Shown one piece after another: positions 8,686 to 18,027 of a stretch of 41,128 nt of DNA. This DNA is from a virus, in the IMG/VR virus record IMGVR_UViG_3300018411_000043, positions 1-41,128 of that record; one strand, written 5' to 3'. The notes under the pieces were generated by a model. The model ran no database searches. It was not told where the DNA came from and saw only the letters and a list, made by a program, of their open reading frames with translations. Every line of letters begins with the position of its first letter. Positions within the stretch are counted from its first letter, which is position 1. Position numbers and translations under genes: made by a program.

Positions 8686-8691
8686 TGTGTG

Positions 8692-8982
8692 ATGATAAAA
8701 AAACATTGTCACTTTAAGATAAATAATGATACTATGACTACTGTAGTCATTTCGTCGCTTTTATTTTGTGTTTTGGTTATTATAGTCGGCATAATACTAG
8801 CTTGTTTCGACATAGATGTTTCGACCATCGTTGGTCATGCATTGACCGTTTTCGGAACAGAGCTCGGTATTTGCGGAATAATGACTATATTTAATAAACA
8901 CAATGAGCGACAAGATGCTTTAGCAACTCGAAGATTGGAAGTAAGACTTAGAAGGGAGGAAATGCAAAATGAATCTAAATAA
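8692..8982 (+). CDS. Two-helix membrane protein, putative holin or anti-holin
   Basis: A 96-residue protein with two hydrophobic stretches (about residues 18-40 and 48-66) and a charged, Arg-rich coiled C-terminus. It sits directly upstream of the holin-like gene, which starts inside it (14-bp overlap), and of the endolysin, so a lysis role is inferred. ATG at 8692 is preferred over the adjacent GTG at 8689 because of spacing from AAGGGG. I do not recognise the family. Confidence 0.55.
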   Translation: MIKKHCHFKINNDTMTTVVISSLLFCVLVIIVGIILACFDIDVSTIVGHALTVFGTELGICGIMTIFNKHNERQDALATRRLEVRLRREEMQNESK

Positions 8983-9178
8983 CGTAACAAGTATTACGAT
9001 TCAAAACCTATTGACGGTAAAATCAATAGTTACGGTATTGTTAACTGTAGTTTTTTCGTACTTAGCTATTGTGGGGCGAATTAGCGGCGAACAATTTCTT
9101 ACTATTTTCAGTGTTGTAATCGCATTCTATTTCGGTACGCAGTATCAGAAAAATTCAGGAGGCGACTCAAATGAGTGA
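8969..9178 (+). CDS. Phage holin
   Basis: A 69-residue protein with two predicted membrane segments separated by a short loop (VKSIVTVLLTVVFSYLAIVG, then GEQFLTIFSVVIAFYFGTQ) and a polar tail. This is a recognisable small holin type of clostridial phages. It would form the membrane lesion that triggers lysis. It follows AGAAGGGAGG and overlaps the endolysin start by 8 bp, which supports coupled expression. Confidence 0.75.
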   Translation: MNLNNVTSITIQNLLTVKSIVTVLLTVVFSYLAIVGRISGEQFLTIFSVVIAFYFGTQYQKNSGGDSNE

Positions 9179-9734
9179 CATAACAAAAGCATGTAGGGAT
9201 ATTTCAGAATTATCTAAGCCAGCACAAACGGCTTGTAATCTGTTCTTAAATGAATGTGAAAAAGCTGGGTTGAAAGTTCTTATCACTGAAACATATCGTC
9301 CACAGGCCCGACAAAATTGGTTATACCAACAAGGGCGAACTCGTGCTGGCAATGTTGTTACTTGGACAAAAAACAGCAGACACACTGGACGAATGGCTTG
9401 GGATATCTGCAAGAATGTTAAAGGTCAAGAATATTCCGATAATACGTTCTTCTCCAAATGCGGTGAAATCGCTAAAAAATTAGGGATTACTTGGGGCGGA
9501 ACATGGTCTACTCCTGATAAACCGCATTTCGAGATTAATGCTTATTGGAAAACACCAATAAAGGAGGATGACGAAATGGTTAAAAAAGAATTAATAATCG
9601 TTAATGGTAATGAATATGCGATGGACGCTATCAGAAAAGAAGGGAACGTTTATATGAAAGTCAGAGAACTTATGCAGGTTCCCGGGATCGTAGTGAAATC
9701 AAAAGGTAGTATACCCATCATCGAGACGAAGTGA
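9171..9734 (+). CDS. M15-family endolysin (L-Ala-D-Glu or D,D-peptidase type)
   Basis: A 187-residue zinc peptidase. The VanY/CwlK-type motif SRHTGRMAWD supplies H71 and D78, and KPHFE supplies H119 and E121. These are the metal and catalytic residues of M15 enzymes that cut peptidoglycan stem peptides. Residues about 137-187 form a separate small domain resembling amine-oxidase-N/stalk repeats, probably for wall binding or regulation. An internal Shine-Dalgarno and ATG at 9576 would express this domain alone. There is no signal peptide, so release depends on the holin. Confidence 0.9.
   Translation: MSDITKACRDISELSKPAQTACNLFLNECEKAGLKVLITETYRPQARQNWLYQQGRTRAGNVVTWTKNSRHTGRMAWDICKNVKGQEYSDNTFFSKCGEIAKKLGITWGGTWSTPDKPHFEINAYWKTPIKEDDEMVKKELIIVNGNEYAMDAIRKEGNVYMKVRELMQVPGIVVKSKGSIPIIETK
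9561..9578 (+). promoter_or_regulatory. Internal ribosome binding site and ATG in the endolysin gene
   Basis: AAGGAGG at 9561-9567 lies 8 nt before an in-frame ATG at 9576-9578 (codon 136), at the boundary between the M15 domain and the C-terminal domain. The product would be about 52 residues. Clostridial phage endolysins CD27L and CTP1L are known to make such a free C-terminal domain by internal initiation. Confidence 0.6.
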
Positions 9735-9769
9735 CATCTACAATCATCTACTGAAAAGAGGCGTAATAA

Positions 9770-10147
9770 ATGATTACACTTAACCAACGTGGGAGCTTTA
9801 AAAACGTAGAGAAGTTTCTATCAAAGGCGACAAAGTCAGAGTATTTACGCCTTTTAGATCAGTACGGTAAAGCTGGTGTTTCGGCGCTTGCTTCTGCAAC
9901 TCCAGTTGATTCAGGACTGACCGCTAGTTCGTGGGGTTATACTGTTAGTGTGAAAAAAAATTCATATTCAGTAACGTGGACTAACTCCAATATTCAAAAT
10001 GGAGTTCCGATTGCTATAATTTTACAGTATGGACACGGGACAAAAAATGGAGGTTATGTTGTTGGGCGAGATTATATAAATCCGGCAATCCAACCAATAT
10101 TCGACAAACTAGCTAACCAAGCATGGCGGGAGGTGACTAACGTATGA
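9770..10147 (+). CDS. HK97 gp10-like tail completion protein
   Basis: A 125-residue protein with the gp10-like features TPVDSGLTASSWGY and ILQYGHGTKNGGYVVGRDYINPAI. In most phages this gene lies in the neck block next to the tail terminator. Here it lies between the endolysin and the tape measure, overlapping the latter by 4 bp. It probably binds at the head-tail interface. Ribosome site AGAGGCG is weak. Confidence 0.75.
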   Translation: MITLNQRGSFKNVEKFLSKATKSEYLRLLDQYGKAGVSALASATPVDSGLTASSWGYTVSVKKNSYSVTWTNSNIQNGVPIAIILQYGHGTKNGGYVVGRDYINPAIQPIFDKLANQAWREVTNV

Positions 10148-13100
10148 GTAGTGTTGACGAACGCATTGTTCAAATGCGTTTCGATAATAAACAATTTGAA
10201 AGTGGCGTTCAGACAACTATTAAATCTTTGGATAACCTGAAAAATGGTTTAAATCTTGACGCATCAACCAAGAAATTGGAAAATTTAGATAGAGCAGGAA
10301 AAGCCTTTTCATTAGAAGGGATATCTGCTGGTATTGATTCTTTAAATTCTAAATTTTCTGCGTTGGGCATAGTCGGTGTTACAGCATTGATGAACATCAC
10401 TAATAGCGCAATAAATAACGGTAAAAAAATTATAGCATCGTTGACCATAGTCCCTATAAAAACAGGGTTTGAAGAATACGAAACTAAAATGAATGCCATT
10501 CAAACAATTCTTACAAACACCAAAAGTAAAGGTACTACGATAGATGACGTTAATGCTTCTTTAGCTGATTTAAATACATACGCTGATAAAACAATTTATA
10601 ATTTTTCAGAAATGACAAAAAACATTGGTACTTTTACGGCTGCTGGTGTTGATTTGGAAACCTCTACAAAAGCAATAAAAGGTATTGCGAATTTAGCAGC
10701 AGGTTCTGGATCTACAGCTCAACAAGCATCAAATGCTATGTATCAATTATCACAAGCATTGGCCGAAGGTAGAGTATCACTTCAAACTTGGAATTCCGTA
10801 GTTAATGCTGGTATGGGCGGCGAATTATTTCAACACGCGTTGGTAGATAAAGCTGTAGAAATGGGTTCCATAACCAAAGCTTTTGGTGATAACATTAAAA
10901 ATGGTATTGTGCCATTTAGAGAGGCAATACAAGCTACTGCTAAATCAGCAGCTCCTTTAAACATAACAAAAGACATGCTTGTTTCAGTATTTAGTGATTT
11001 AGCAGACGACAAAGACTTGTTGGCAGCAGCACAAGATGTTAAAACATTCACTCAATTAATTGGAACTATGCAAGAATCGGTTCAATCAGGTTGGGCTGTT
11101 TCATGGGAACACATAATCGGTAATAAAGACGAAGCAACTAAAACATTAACTGCTATAAGTGATGGTTTCAATAACATTGTTGGTCCAGCAGCAGATGCGA
11201 GAAACGCGTCACTTAAATTTTGGCATGATAATGGGGGACGAGAATCTCTTATTCAAGGTATTACAAACGCATTCAAAGGATTACAATCTATCTTGACACC
11301 CATTCATGATGGATTTAAAGAGATATTCCCACCAATCGTTGGCAAACAGCTTATCGAAATAACAGAACGGTTTCGAGATCTAACAGCAAAATTCAAAATG
11401 GAAGATAAAACAGTAAGTAACATAAAATCAACATTTAAAGGTGTGTTTTCTATTTTGGATATTGGTAGAATGGCTTTTGTAGGGATTGCCAAAGCTTCGC
11501 TAACAATGGCCTCAAGTCTAGCACCAGTGGTTAGTGGATTGCTTAACATAACTGGAGCTTTGGGTGATTTTGCAACATCGATCAGAGATGCTTTGAAAAA
11601 TTCAGACACGTTTACTGGAGCGATTGAATCAATAAAAAGCGTACTTGCCCCATCTGCTAACGGAATAGGGGAATTACTAACAAGTTTCGGCGATGCATTG
11701 TCGAATCTCGGATCTATTGATGTAACCAATATTGAAACTATTAGCGGTAAGCTAAAAACTGCATTTTCTCCTGTCATCGCTATATTTAATTTAATGGTTG
11801 AAGGTTTAAAAAAAACATTACCTATTGTTTCTAAAGTTTCAGAAACCGTAGTTGACATCGTAATCAAATTTGTAAATAGGCTATCTGACATTTTATCTAC
11901 AATTAATTTTCAATCTATAGTATCGTTGTTAAATGGTGTTCTAATGGCTGGAATATTAAAGGGTGTTAAAGATTTTATAAAACAGTTTTCTGATTTAACC
12001 GGATCTGGAAAGGGTATATTAGACAGTTTTTCAGGAATACTTGACGGGGTTAGAGGCTCTTTAGAAGCATATCAAAAAAATCTCCAAGCTAAAACACTCT
12101 TGACAATTGCGACAAGCATCGCTATTTTGGCAGGATCACTTATCGCTCTATCGTTGATCGATGCTGATAAGTTGGATAAGTCACTAGAGACATTGAGTGT
12201 TCTATTCGCAGAGATGTTTGTGTCTAGTGGTATATTTGGTAAAATTATTGGAGGATCAAAAATAATCGGTGCAACTAAAACGATAATGACAATTCAAGGA
12301 TTGGCAATCGCAGTATTAATATTAGCTAAAGCCCTTGATGAAATTTCAGTTCTTGATTGGGGTCAAATTTCAAAAGGTGTTGTAACAATAACGCTATTAT
12401 CAGCAGTATTAGCTAAATCTGCAAAAACTATAGGAACCAACGCTGGTGGTTTAAGTGCTGCTGCTTTAGGATTGATTGGTTTTGCAATATCGATTAATTT
12501 ACTGGCAAAAGCTGTTGGGGAATTAGGTAAACTTGATGTCCCAACACTTGCTAAGGGTTTGGGTAGTATTGCTATACTTATTTCTGAAATAGTTATGTTC
12601 ATGAAATACGCAGAACTCGATAAGACTGGACCTCTTAAAAGTTTGGCTTTGATTGGTATGGCTGTAGCATTGAACGTGTTTGCAGCAGCTGTTTCAGCTT
12701 TTGGTAAAATGACAATTAAAGAAATTGGAAAAGGATTAATGACTTTGAGTGGTGTTCTTACGGCTCTTGCTCTATTCGTAAATTCAACTGGAAATGCTTC
12801 GGGAGTTATATCCACAGCAATTGGATTAACAATCCTTGGCGGAGCAATGCTTATATTTGGACAAGCAATATCCAATATGGGCTCTTTACCATTGTCCACA
12901 ATCGCAAAAGGTCTTGGGGCAATGGCTATAGCATTATTGGCAATCACCAAGACTATGAATCTTATGCCTGCGAATCTCGTAGTGTCTGCCGTTGGTATGA
13001 CTGTATTATCTGTAGCATTACTTGGACTATCTGTATCTTTAAAAATGCTTGGTGAAATGTCTCTTGCTGAAATAGCTAAAGGTTTATTAGCTTTGGGTGG

Positions 13101-16023
13101 ATCACTGACCATATTAGCTGTTGGTATGAATTATATGTCAACAGGTCTAGTTGGTGCTGTAGCTATGACTGTGATGGCTGGTGCTATTGCTTTGTTTGTA
13201 CCATCATTGTTGTTATTGAGTAGTGTTCCATTCGTTGGCTTGGTGGCAGGTCTTGCCGCCTTAGCTGGGGTATTTGTTATAATTGGTGTAGCCACAACGG
13301 TATTGGCACCAATGACTGTTACTATGTTGGCGCTGGCAACCGCAATTGGTGTTTTGGGTTTAGGCTTTTTGGCTGTTGGTGGTGGTGTTATGTTATTTGC
13401 CACAGGTATCGCGTTACTGGCAAATAATTTAGCATTGTTTGTTACGGCGCTTGCTACAGCAATAACAGATACCATAAAAATCGTACCGCAACTTTTTAAT
13501 TTAATTTCAGAATCATTAAAAGCTCTTGCGAGGGTTATTGGCGAAGCCGCACCAGACATAATCAAATCATTGGTTATTCTTTTAGAGGCCATGATCGAAG
13601 CTATTGCCATAGCAGCTCCAAAAATCATTGACCTTTTTATAAAATTAATGTTAGACATACTGACAAAACTTGAAGAGGCCATGCCCAAACTTGTCGAGAG
13701 TGGTGCAAACATTATAATTAGCTTACTTAAGGGTTTAGCTGAAAAGCTACCGGATATTGTTACTGCTGCTTCTGATTTGATTGTCAAATTCCTTGAGGGT
13801 CTAAATGCTAATCTTAGTAAATTGATTAATGCTGGATTCGATTTCATAATTTCATTTATAAACGGAATTGCTGATGCTATAACTTCGAAATCTGCAGAAT
13901 TTGGATCTGCCATGGGTAGATTAGTTGGCGCGATAGTATCTGGATTGGTTAATGGTCTATGGTCGGCACTAAAAGAAGTCGGTAAAGCGGGAGCTGCATT
14001 AGGTAAAAGCGCTCTTGATGGAACTGCAGAAGCCCTCGATATAAACTCACCATCAAAGGAGTTTGATGCGTTAGGTGTATTCGCTGGAAAAGGATTTATA
14101 AATGGTATACAACGAACACAACCGGATTTGATTAAAACAACCAAATCAGTTTTTCAAAATGGAGTACTAGCTCCAGCTAAAGATATGGCAACTATCATGA
14201 ATCAAACCATGACTAAGAGTGGATATTCGATTAAAGATTTCATGTCTACTTATTTGGGTATGTCCTCTAAGTTGAAAGATAAAAAACCAATTATATCCGC
14301 AGAAGAAGCTGTAAAATCATATTCTAAACAACTGTATTTGGAAACAGAACAATATAAAACAGACACCAAAGCTTTAACCGAACATAAGAAAGAGTTGGTT
14401 GATCTAACGGACGAGTATAATAAGCTCGAAAAAGATCTAAAAACTACAACAACAAAAGATAAAACTAAAGAACTTGAATCACAACTCAAAAAAGTTAGCA
14501 AAAGTATAAGCGAAACCAAAGTAAAGATAATTGAGGATGAAACTGCGATTGTTGAGCATACAAAAGCGGCATTTGATGATCTGAAGAAATCAATTAGCGA
14601 ATCTATTTCTGATTCGATTGATCCACTTAAGGCTAGTCTCGAAACAAATCTCGATCTATTTCAATCTTTTGATGTGGGGAGTGAAGTGGCTGTAAAAGAT
14701 ATACTTAACAACATGAAATCCCAAATTGAAGGTGTCAACCAATGGAATACTGATCTCGAATCTCTAGCTTCAAAAGGTTTTGCAAATGGTCTCATCAACA
14801 AGTTAAAAGAAATGGGTCCATCTGGTTCTAATTATGTAAAAGCTTTTGCAAAAATGACAACGGAACAAATGAATACCGCGAATACTGACTTCCAAGAAGC
14901 ATCAAAAATGACAGCCGCGACATTAATCTCAAACTTTGATGAATCTTTGACATCTGCTAAAAAATGGGCAGAAGATATGAAGACTCTGTCAAATACAGGA
15001 TTGCAACAGGGGATCATTGAGGCTTTAGGTAAGATGGGAATAGACGGAGCTGATTATGTAGCATCATTTATGACCATGACACCTGAACAAATTGCTGAAT
15101 TTAATAAACAGTATGAAGAATACTTAAGTTTACCTGATTCAGTATCTACTAGTATCATGCAATCGTTTATGAATGCTGGTTCGGATGCTGCTATTAAATT
15201 CGCAGAAGCTGTTAAATCAACGACGGCACCTGAAACCGAAGAGAGTAAACTCCTGACTGAAACCTCAACAAACATGGGTTCCGATACAGTTAAGAATGTA
15301 GTGTCGGGAATGACTGCCGAAGAAGAGACGTTAAAGACAGTCTCGTCGAAATTGGGAAAAGTGATATTTGACGGATTTAATACCTATCTGTCAGAAGCAA
15401 AAGGCACATTACTTGGTGGATACATTTGTGATGGTATCATTAACGGATTACGAAACAACGAAAATGATGTAAAAACTGCTGCAAGAGAAGTAGCTCGAAA
15501 AGCTTATGAAGCGTCTAAAGACGAGTTAGATATTAATTCGCCATCCAAAGCATATGAAGAATTGGGTATGTATTCTGACAAAGGATTAGCTGTTGGTTTG
15601 AGAAAGTTTGCAGGATTAGTTTCTACAGAAGCCAAAGCTGTTGGCACAACTGCTGTTTCGGCACTACAATTGTCAATATCTAAAGTTTCTAATCTTTTGA
15701 AGATGGACTTTGATGGCGTTCCTGTTATCAGACCAGTGTTGGATCTTACTAACATTAAAACCGGAAGTTTGGAAATGAACTCATTACTTGACGGTAATCG
15801 TAGTTTGTCTATTGCTGGAACTATTGATAAAACCGATGTAGTTTCAAGTAATATGAATAAATCGAATGGGTCTGAAAATCAAAATGGAACTATTGTTGAG
15901 GCCGGATCAACCTACAAATTTGAACAAAATATCTATTCACCAAAAGCATTATCGAGAATGGAAATATATCGTCAAACAAAAAATCAATTTTCAATTGCGA
16001 AAGGATTGGTGGATAATACATGA
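10144..16023 (+). CDS. Tail tape measure protein
   Basis: The 1959-residue protein sets tail length and is ejected ahead of the DNA. The N-terminal DERIVQMRFDNKQFESGV block is typical of tape measures. Residues about 640-1110 are very hydrophobic with repeated membrane-like helices spaced 35-40 residues apart. Residues about 1400-1490 form a coiled coil. A module of about 75 residues is duplicated (starting near 1532 and 1606; shared pattern W-x2-D-x3-L ... YVxxFxxMTxEQ). The motif DINSPSK occurs near 1298 and 1796. At about 0.15 nm per residue the tail would be near 290 nm. Confidence 0.95.
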   Translation: MSSVDERIVQMRFDNKQFESGVQTTIKSLDNLKNGLNLDASTKKLENLDRAGKAFSLEGISAGIDSLNSKFSALGIVGVTALMNITNSAINNGKKIIASLTIVPIKTGFEEYETKMNAIQTILTNTKSKGTTIDDVNASLADLNTYADKTIYNFSEMTKNIGTFTAAGVDLETSTKAIKGIANLAAGSGSTAQQASNAMYQLSQALAEGRVSLQTWNSVVNAGMGGELFQHALVDKAVEMGSITKAFGDNIKNGIVPFREAIQATAKSAAPLNITKDMLVSVFSDLADDKDLLAAAQDVKTFTQLIGTMQESVQSGWAVSWEHIIGNKDEATKTLTAISDGFNNIVGPAADARNASLKFWHDNGGRESLIQGITNAFKGLQSILTPIHDGFKEIFPPIVGKQLIEITERFRDLTAKFKMEDKTVSNIKSTFKGVFSILDIGRMAFVGIAKASLTMASSLAPVVSGLLNITGALGDFATSIRDALKNSDTFTGAIESIKSVLAPSANGIGELLTSFGDALSNLGSIDVTNIETISGKLKTAFSPVIAIFNLMVEGLKKTLPIVSKVSETVVDIVIKFVNRLSDILSTINFQSIVSLLNGVLMAGILKGVKDFIKQFSDLTGSGKGILDSFSGILDGVRGSLEAYQKNLQAKTLLTIATSIAILAGSLIALSLIDADKLDKSLETLSVLFAEMFVSSGIFGKIIGGSKIIGATKTIMTIQGLAIAVLILAKALDEISVLDWGQISKGVVTITLLSAVLAKSAKTIGTNAGGLSAAALGLIGFAISINLLAKAVGELGKLDVPTLAKGLGSIAILISEIVMFMKYAELDKTGPLKSLALIGMAVALNVFAAAVSAFGKMTIKEIGKGLMTLSGVLTALALFVNSTGNASGVISTAIGLTILGGAMLIFGQAISNMGSLPLSTIAKGLGAMAIALLAITKTMNLMPANLVVSAVGMTVLSVALLGLSVSLKMLGEMSLAEIAKGLLALGGSLTILAVGMNYMSTGLVGAVAMTVMAGAIALFVPSLLLLSSVPFVGLVAGLAALAGVFVIIGVATTVLAPMTVTMLALATAIGVLGLGFLAVGGGVMLFATGIALLANNLALFVTALATAITDTIKIVPQLFNLISESLKALARVIGEAAPDIIKSLVILLEAMIEAIAIAAPKIIDLFIKLMLDILTKLEEAMPKLVESGANIIISLLKGLAEKLPDIVTAASDLIVKFLEGLNANLSKLINAGFDFIISFINGIADAITSKSAEFGSAMGRLVGAIVSGLVNGLWSALKEVGKAGAALGKSALDGTAEALDINSPSKEFDALGVFAGKGFINGIQRTQPDLIKTTKSVFQNGVLAPAKDMATIMNQTMTKSGYSIKDFMSTYLGMSSKLKDKKPIISAEEAVKSYSKQLYLETEQYKTDTKALTEHKKELVDLTDEYNKLEKDLKTTTTKDKTKELESQLKKVSKSISETKVKIIEDETAIVEHTKAAFDDLKKSISESISDSIDPLKASLETNLDLFQSFDVGSEVAVKDILNNMKSQIEGVNQWNTDLESLASKGFANGLINKLKEMGPSGSNYVKAFAKMTTEQMNTANTDFQEASKMTAATLISNFDESLTSAKKWAEDMKTLSNTGLQQGIIEALGKMGIDGADYVASFMTMTPEQIAEFNKQYEEYLSLPDSVSTSIMQSFMNAGSDAAIKFAEAVKSTTAPETEESKLLTETSTNMGSDTVKNVVSGMTAEEETLKTVSSKLGKVIFDGFNTYLSEAKGTLLGGYICDGIINGLRNNENDVKTAAREVARKAYEASKDELDINSPSKAYEELGMYSDKGLAVGLRKFAGLVSTEAKAVGTTAVSALQLSISKVSNLLKMDFDGVPVIRPVLDLTNIKTGSLEMNSLLDGNRSLSIAGTIDKTDVVSSNMNKSNGSENQNGTIVEAGSTYKFEQNIYSPKALSRMEIYRQTKNQFSIAKGLVDNT

Positions 16024-16940
16024 TACACTCGGTAACGATAACGAATCATTTGGAAAAGTCCATCAAACTAGAATTAACTAACCCGGAGAAATCCGGGTTT
16101 ATTGTTTTAGATATAACCGGAATAGGGGCTAGTAAAGCAGATATAAATACGGCAGAATTGTCAAATAGTGATGGATCGATATATACGTCCGCAAGAGCCA
16201 ATTCGCGTAATATAGTGTTTAATTTACAAGCATACCCAACTGGATATCAAACAGTTGAAGACATAAGACTTCTGTCATACAAATATTTTCCTGTTAAAAA
16301 AAAGATTAAAATAGTATTTGAGACCGAAAATCGTATTTGTGAAATTTATGGATATGTGGAATCAAACGAACCTGGTATATTCAGCAAAGAAGTTACGATG
16401 CAAATATCGGTAATATGTCCAGATCCTTATTTTTATTCTTCGGGAGATACAAGTATTACAACTACAACTTTTTATGGCGTTGATCCAATGTTTGAATTTC
16501 CTTTTTCAAATGAATCGCTTACTGAAAACTTAATCGAATTCGGTAAAATCAAAAACGAAACAGAACAAGTAATATATTATGAAGGGGATTCCGAAATAGG
16601 AGTCATCATAAAAATAAAAGCGTTGGGCGATGTGTCGTCGTTAACAATATACGACATGCAAACGCAAAAAACAATGAGTATACACGACGACAAAATGATT
16701 TCGTTAACAGGTTCGAAAATAAAATACGGTGACGAAATAATAATATCCACGGTTGTTGGCGAAAAAAAGATAACTCTATTTAGGGATGGATTATATACCA
16801 ATATTATAAACTGTTTAGAACGAGATGCGTATTGGTTTCAATTGTTTCCTGGCGATAATTTATTTGCGTATACAACGACGTATGGTATTGAAAATCTTCA
16901 ATTCAGTATCGACAACTTAACCAAATACGAGGGGGTGTAA
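16020..16940 (+). CDS. Distal tail protein (Dit)
   Basis: A 306-residue protein directly after the tape measure, overlapping it as ATGA. The N-terminal pattern (NPEKSGFIVLDITGIG, then NSRNIVFNLQAYP) and the CPDPYFYS segment are those of Firmicute phage distal tail proteins, which form the hub joining the tube to the baseplate. A GC-rich hairpin with a T-rich tail lies about 60 nt into the gene. Confidence 0.8.
   Translation: MIHSVTITNHLEKSIKLELTNPEKSGFIVLDITGIGASKADINTAELSNSDGSIYTSARANSRNIVFNLQAYPTGYQTVEDIRLLSYKYFPVKKKIKIVFETENRICEIYGYVESNEPGIFSKEVTMQISVICPDPYFYSSGDTSITTTTFYGVDPMFEFPFSNESLTENLIEFGKIKNETEQVIYYEGDSEIGVIIKIKALGDVSSLTIYDMQTQKTMSIHDDKMISLTGSKIKYGDEIIISTVVGEKKITLFRDGLYTNIINCLERDAYWFQLFPGDNLFAYTTTYGIENLQFSIDNLTKYEGV
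16082..16107 (+). terminator. Intragenic terminator-like hairpin at start of dit
   Basis: CCCGGA-GAAA-TCCGGG (16082-16097) is a perfect 6-bp GC-rich stem closed by a GNRA tetraloop, followed by TTTATTGTTTT. It encodes NPEKSGFIVL and may simply reflect codons, but its form is that of an attenuator just after the tape-measure stop. Confidence 0.35.
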
Positions 16941-16941
16941 C

Positions 16942-18012
16942 ATGGAATTGTTAATTCTCGATACAAATTTCGAGACTGTTGCTATCGTTGATACTTTCGA
17001 GTCCATAATATGGACGGACCGATATATTGGTTTTGGTGATTTTGAAGTTTATACGACCATGGATTACGAAGCAATACAGTATTTTCAAAAAAAATATTAT
17101 TTATGGTCCAAAGAATCAAATCGAGTAATGATCATAGAAGATCGAGAAATAATTTCAGATTTTGAGGACGGTAGTCGATTGAAAATAACAGGGCGATCTT
17201 TGGAATCGATTTTGGATCGTAGAGTAATATGGTATCCAACCGTTATATCTGGCAGGTTACAAAATTCTATATTTAAGTTGATTAACGAAAACGTAATAAA
17301 CCCTTCTGATATACGTAGGAAAATTTCAAATTTTGTTTTTTTACCATCGGAAGATGTAAAAATAACTTCGTTAACTTATGAAGCTCAATATTTTGGAGAA
17401 AATCTATATGATTCGATATTAGATATCTGTAAACAAGCAAATATTGGTTTTAGAATCATTTTGGACAATGCTAATAATTTTGTTTTTGAATTGTATTCTG
17501 GAGAAGATAGATCGTATGATCAAGAAGTTAATCCGTATGTAGTATTTTCTCCTAATTTTGATAATTTAATAAGCACTAATTATTTGGATTCTAATAAAAA
17601 TTCAAAAACCATTAGCTTAGTTATTGGTGAAAACATCGATGATACAGATGTAAAAAAAACGGCAATTGCTATATATAATAATGTTTCCGGTCTTGAACGA
17701 CGCGAAACAACCACCGATGCTAGTTCGATAAGATCGAAAGTCGATGATGTAGTATTAAGTGATTCAGAATATACTGCCCAGTTAGAACAAAAAGGTCTTG
17801 AGGACCTAGCAACTAAAACAAACATCGAATCGTTTGAAGGACATGTTGATACTTCTAAAATGTATATATACGATGTAGATTTTTTTATGGGCGATATAGT
17901 ACAAATATCAAACGAATATGGAATAGAAACTAAAACTAGACTTACAGAGATTGTTCGGTCTCACAGTACTTCTGGAATAGAAACCGTTCCGACGTTTAGT
18001 ATAGTTGAATAA
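16942..18012 (+). CDS. Baseplate hub / tail-associated protein, ReqiPepy6 Gp37-like
   Basis: A 356-residue protein of the Siphovirus ReqiPepy6 Gp37-like family: an N-terminal LDTNFETVAIVDTFESIIWTDRY strand-rich hub region, the GDFEVYTTMD turn, and ITGRSLESILDRRVIWY (about residues 85-100). It takes the gp27/Tal position below Dit and nucleates attachment of fibres. No hydrolase domain is fused to it. Confidence 0.8.
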   Translation: MELLILDTNFETVAIVDTFESIIWTDRYIGFGDFEVYTTMDYEAIQYFQKKYYLWSKESNRVMIIEDREIISDFEDGSRLKITGRSLESILDRRVIWYPTVISGRLQNSIFKLINENVINPSDIRRKISNFVFLPSEDVKITSLTYEAQYFGENLYDSILDICKQANIGFRIILDNANNFVFELYSGEDRSYDQEVNPYVVFSPNFDNLISTNYLDSNKNSKTISLVIGENIDDTDVKKTAIAIYNNVSGLERRETTTDASSIRSKVDDVVLSDSEYTAQLEQKGLEDLATKTNIESFEGHVDTSKMYIYDVDFFMGDIVQISNEYGIETKTRLTEIVRSHSTSGIETVPTFSIVE

Positions 18013-18027
18013 GAAAGGAGGTATAAT

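Noticed and set aside
13131-14144. A 337-codon open frame on the minus strand
   Set aside because: It is antisense to the hydrophobic core of the tape measure and arises from its codon composition; it has no ribosome site and low-complexity content. Other minus-strand frames were rejected for the same reason.
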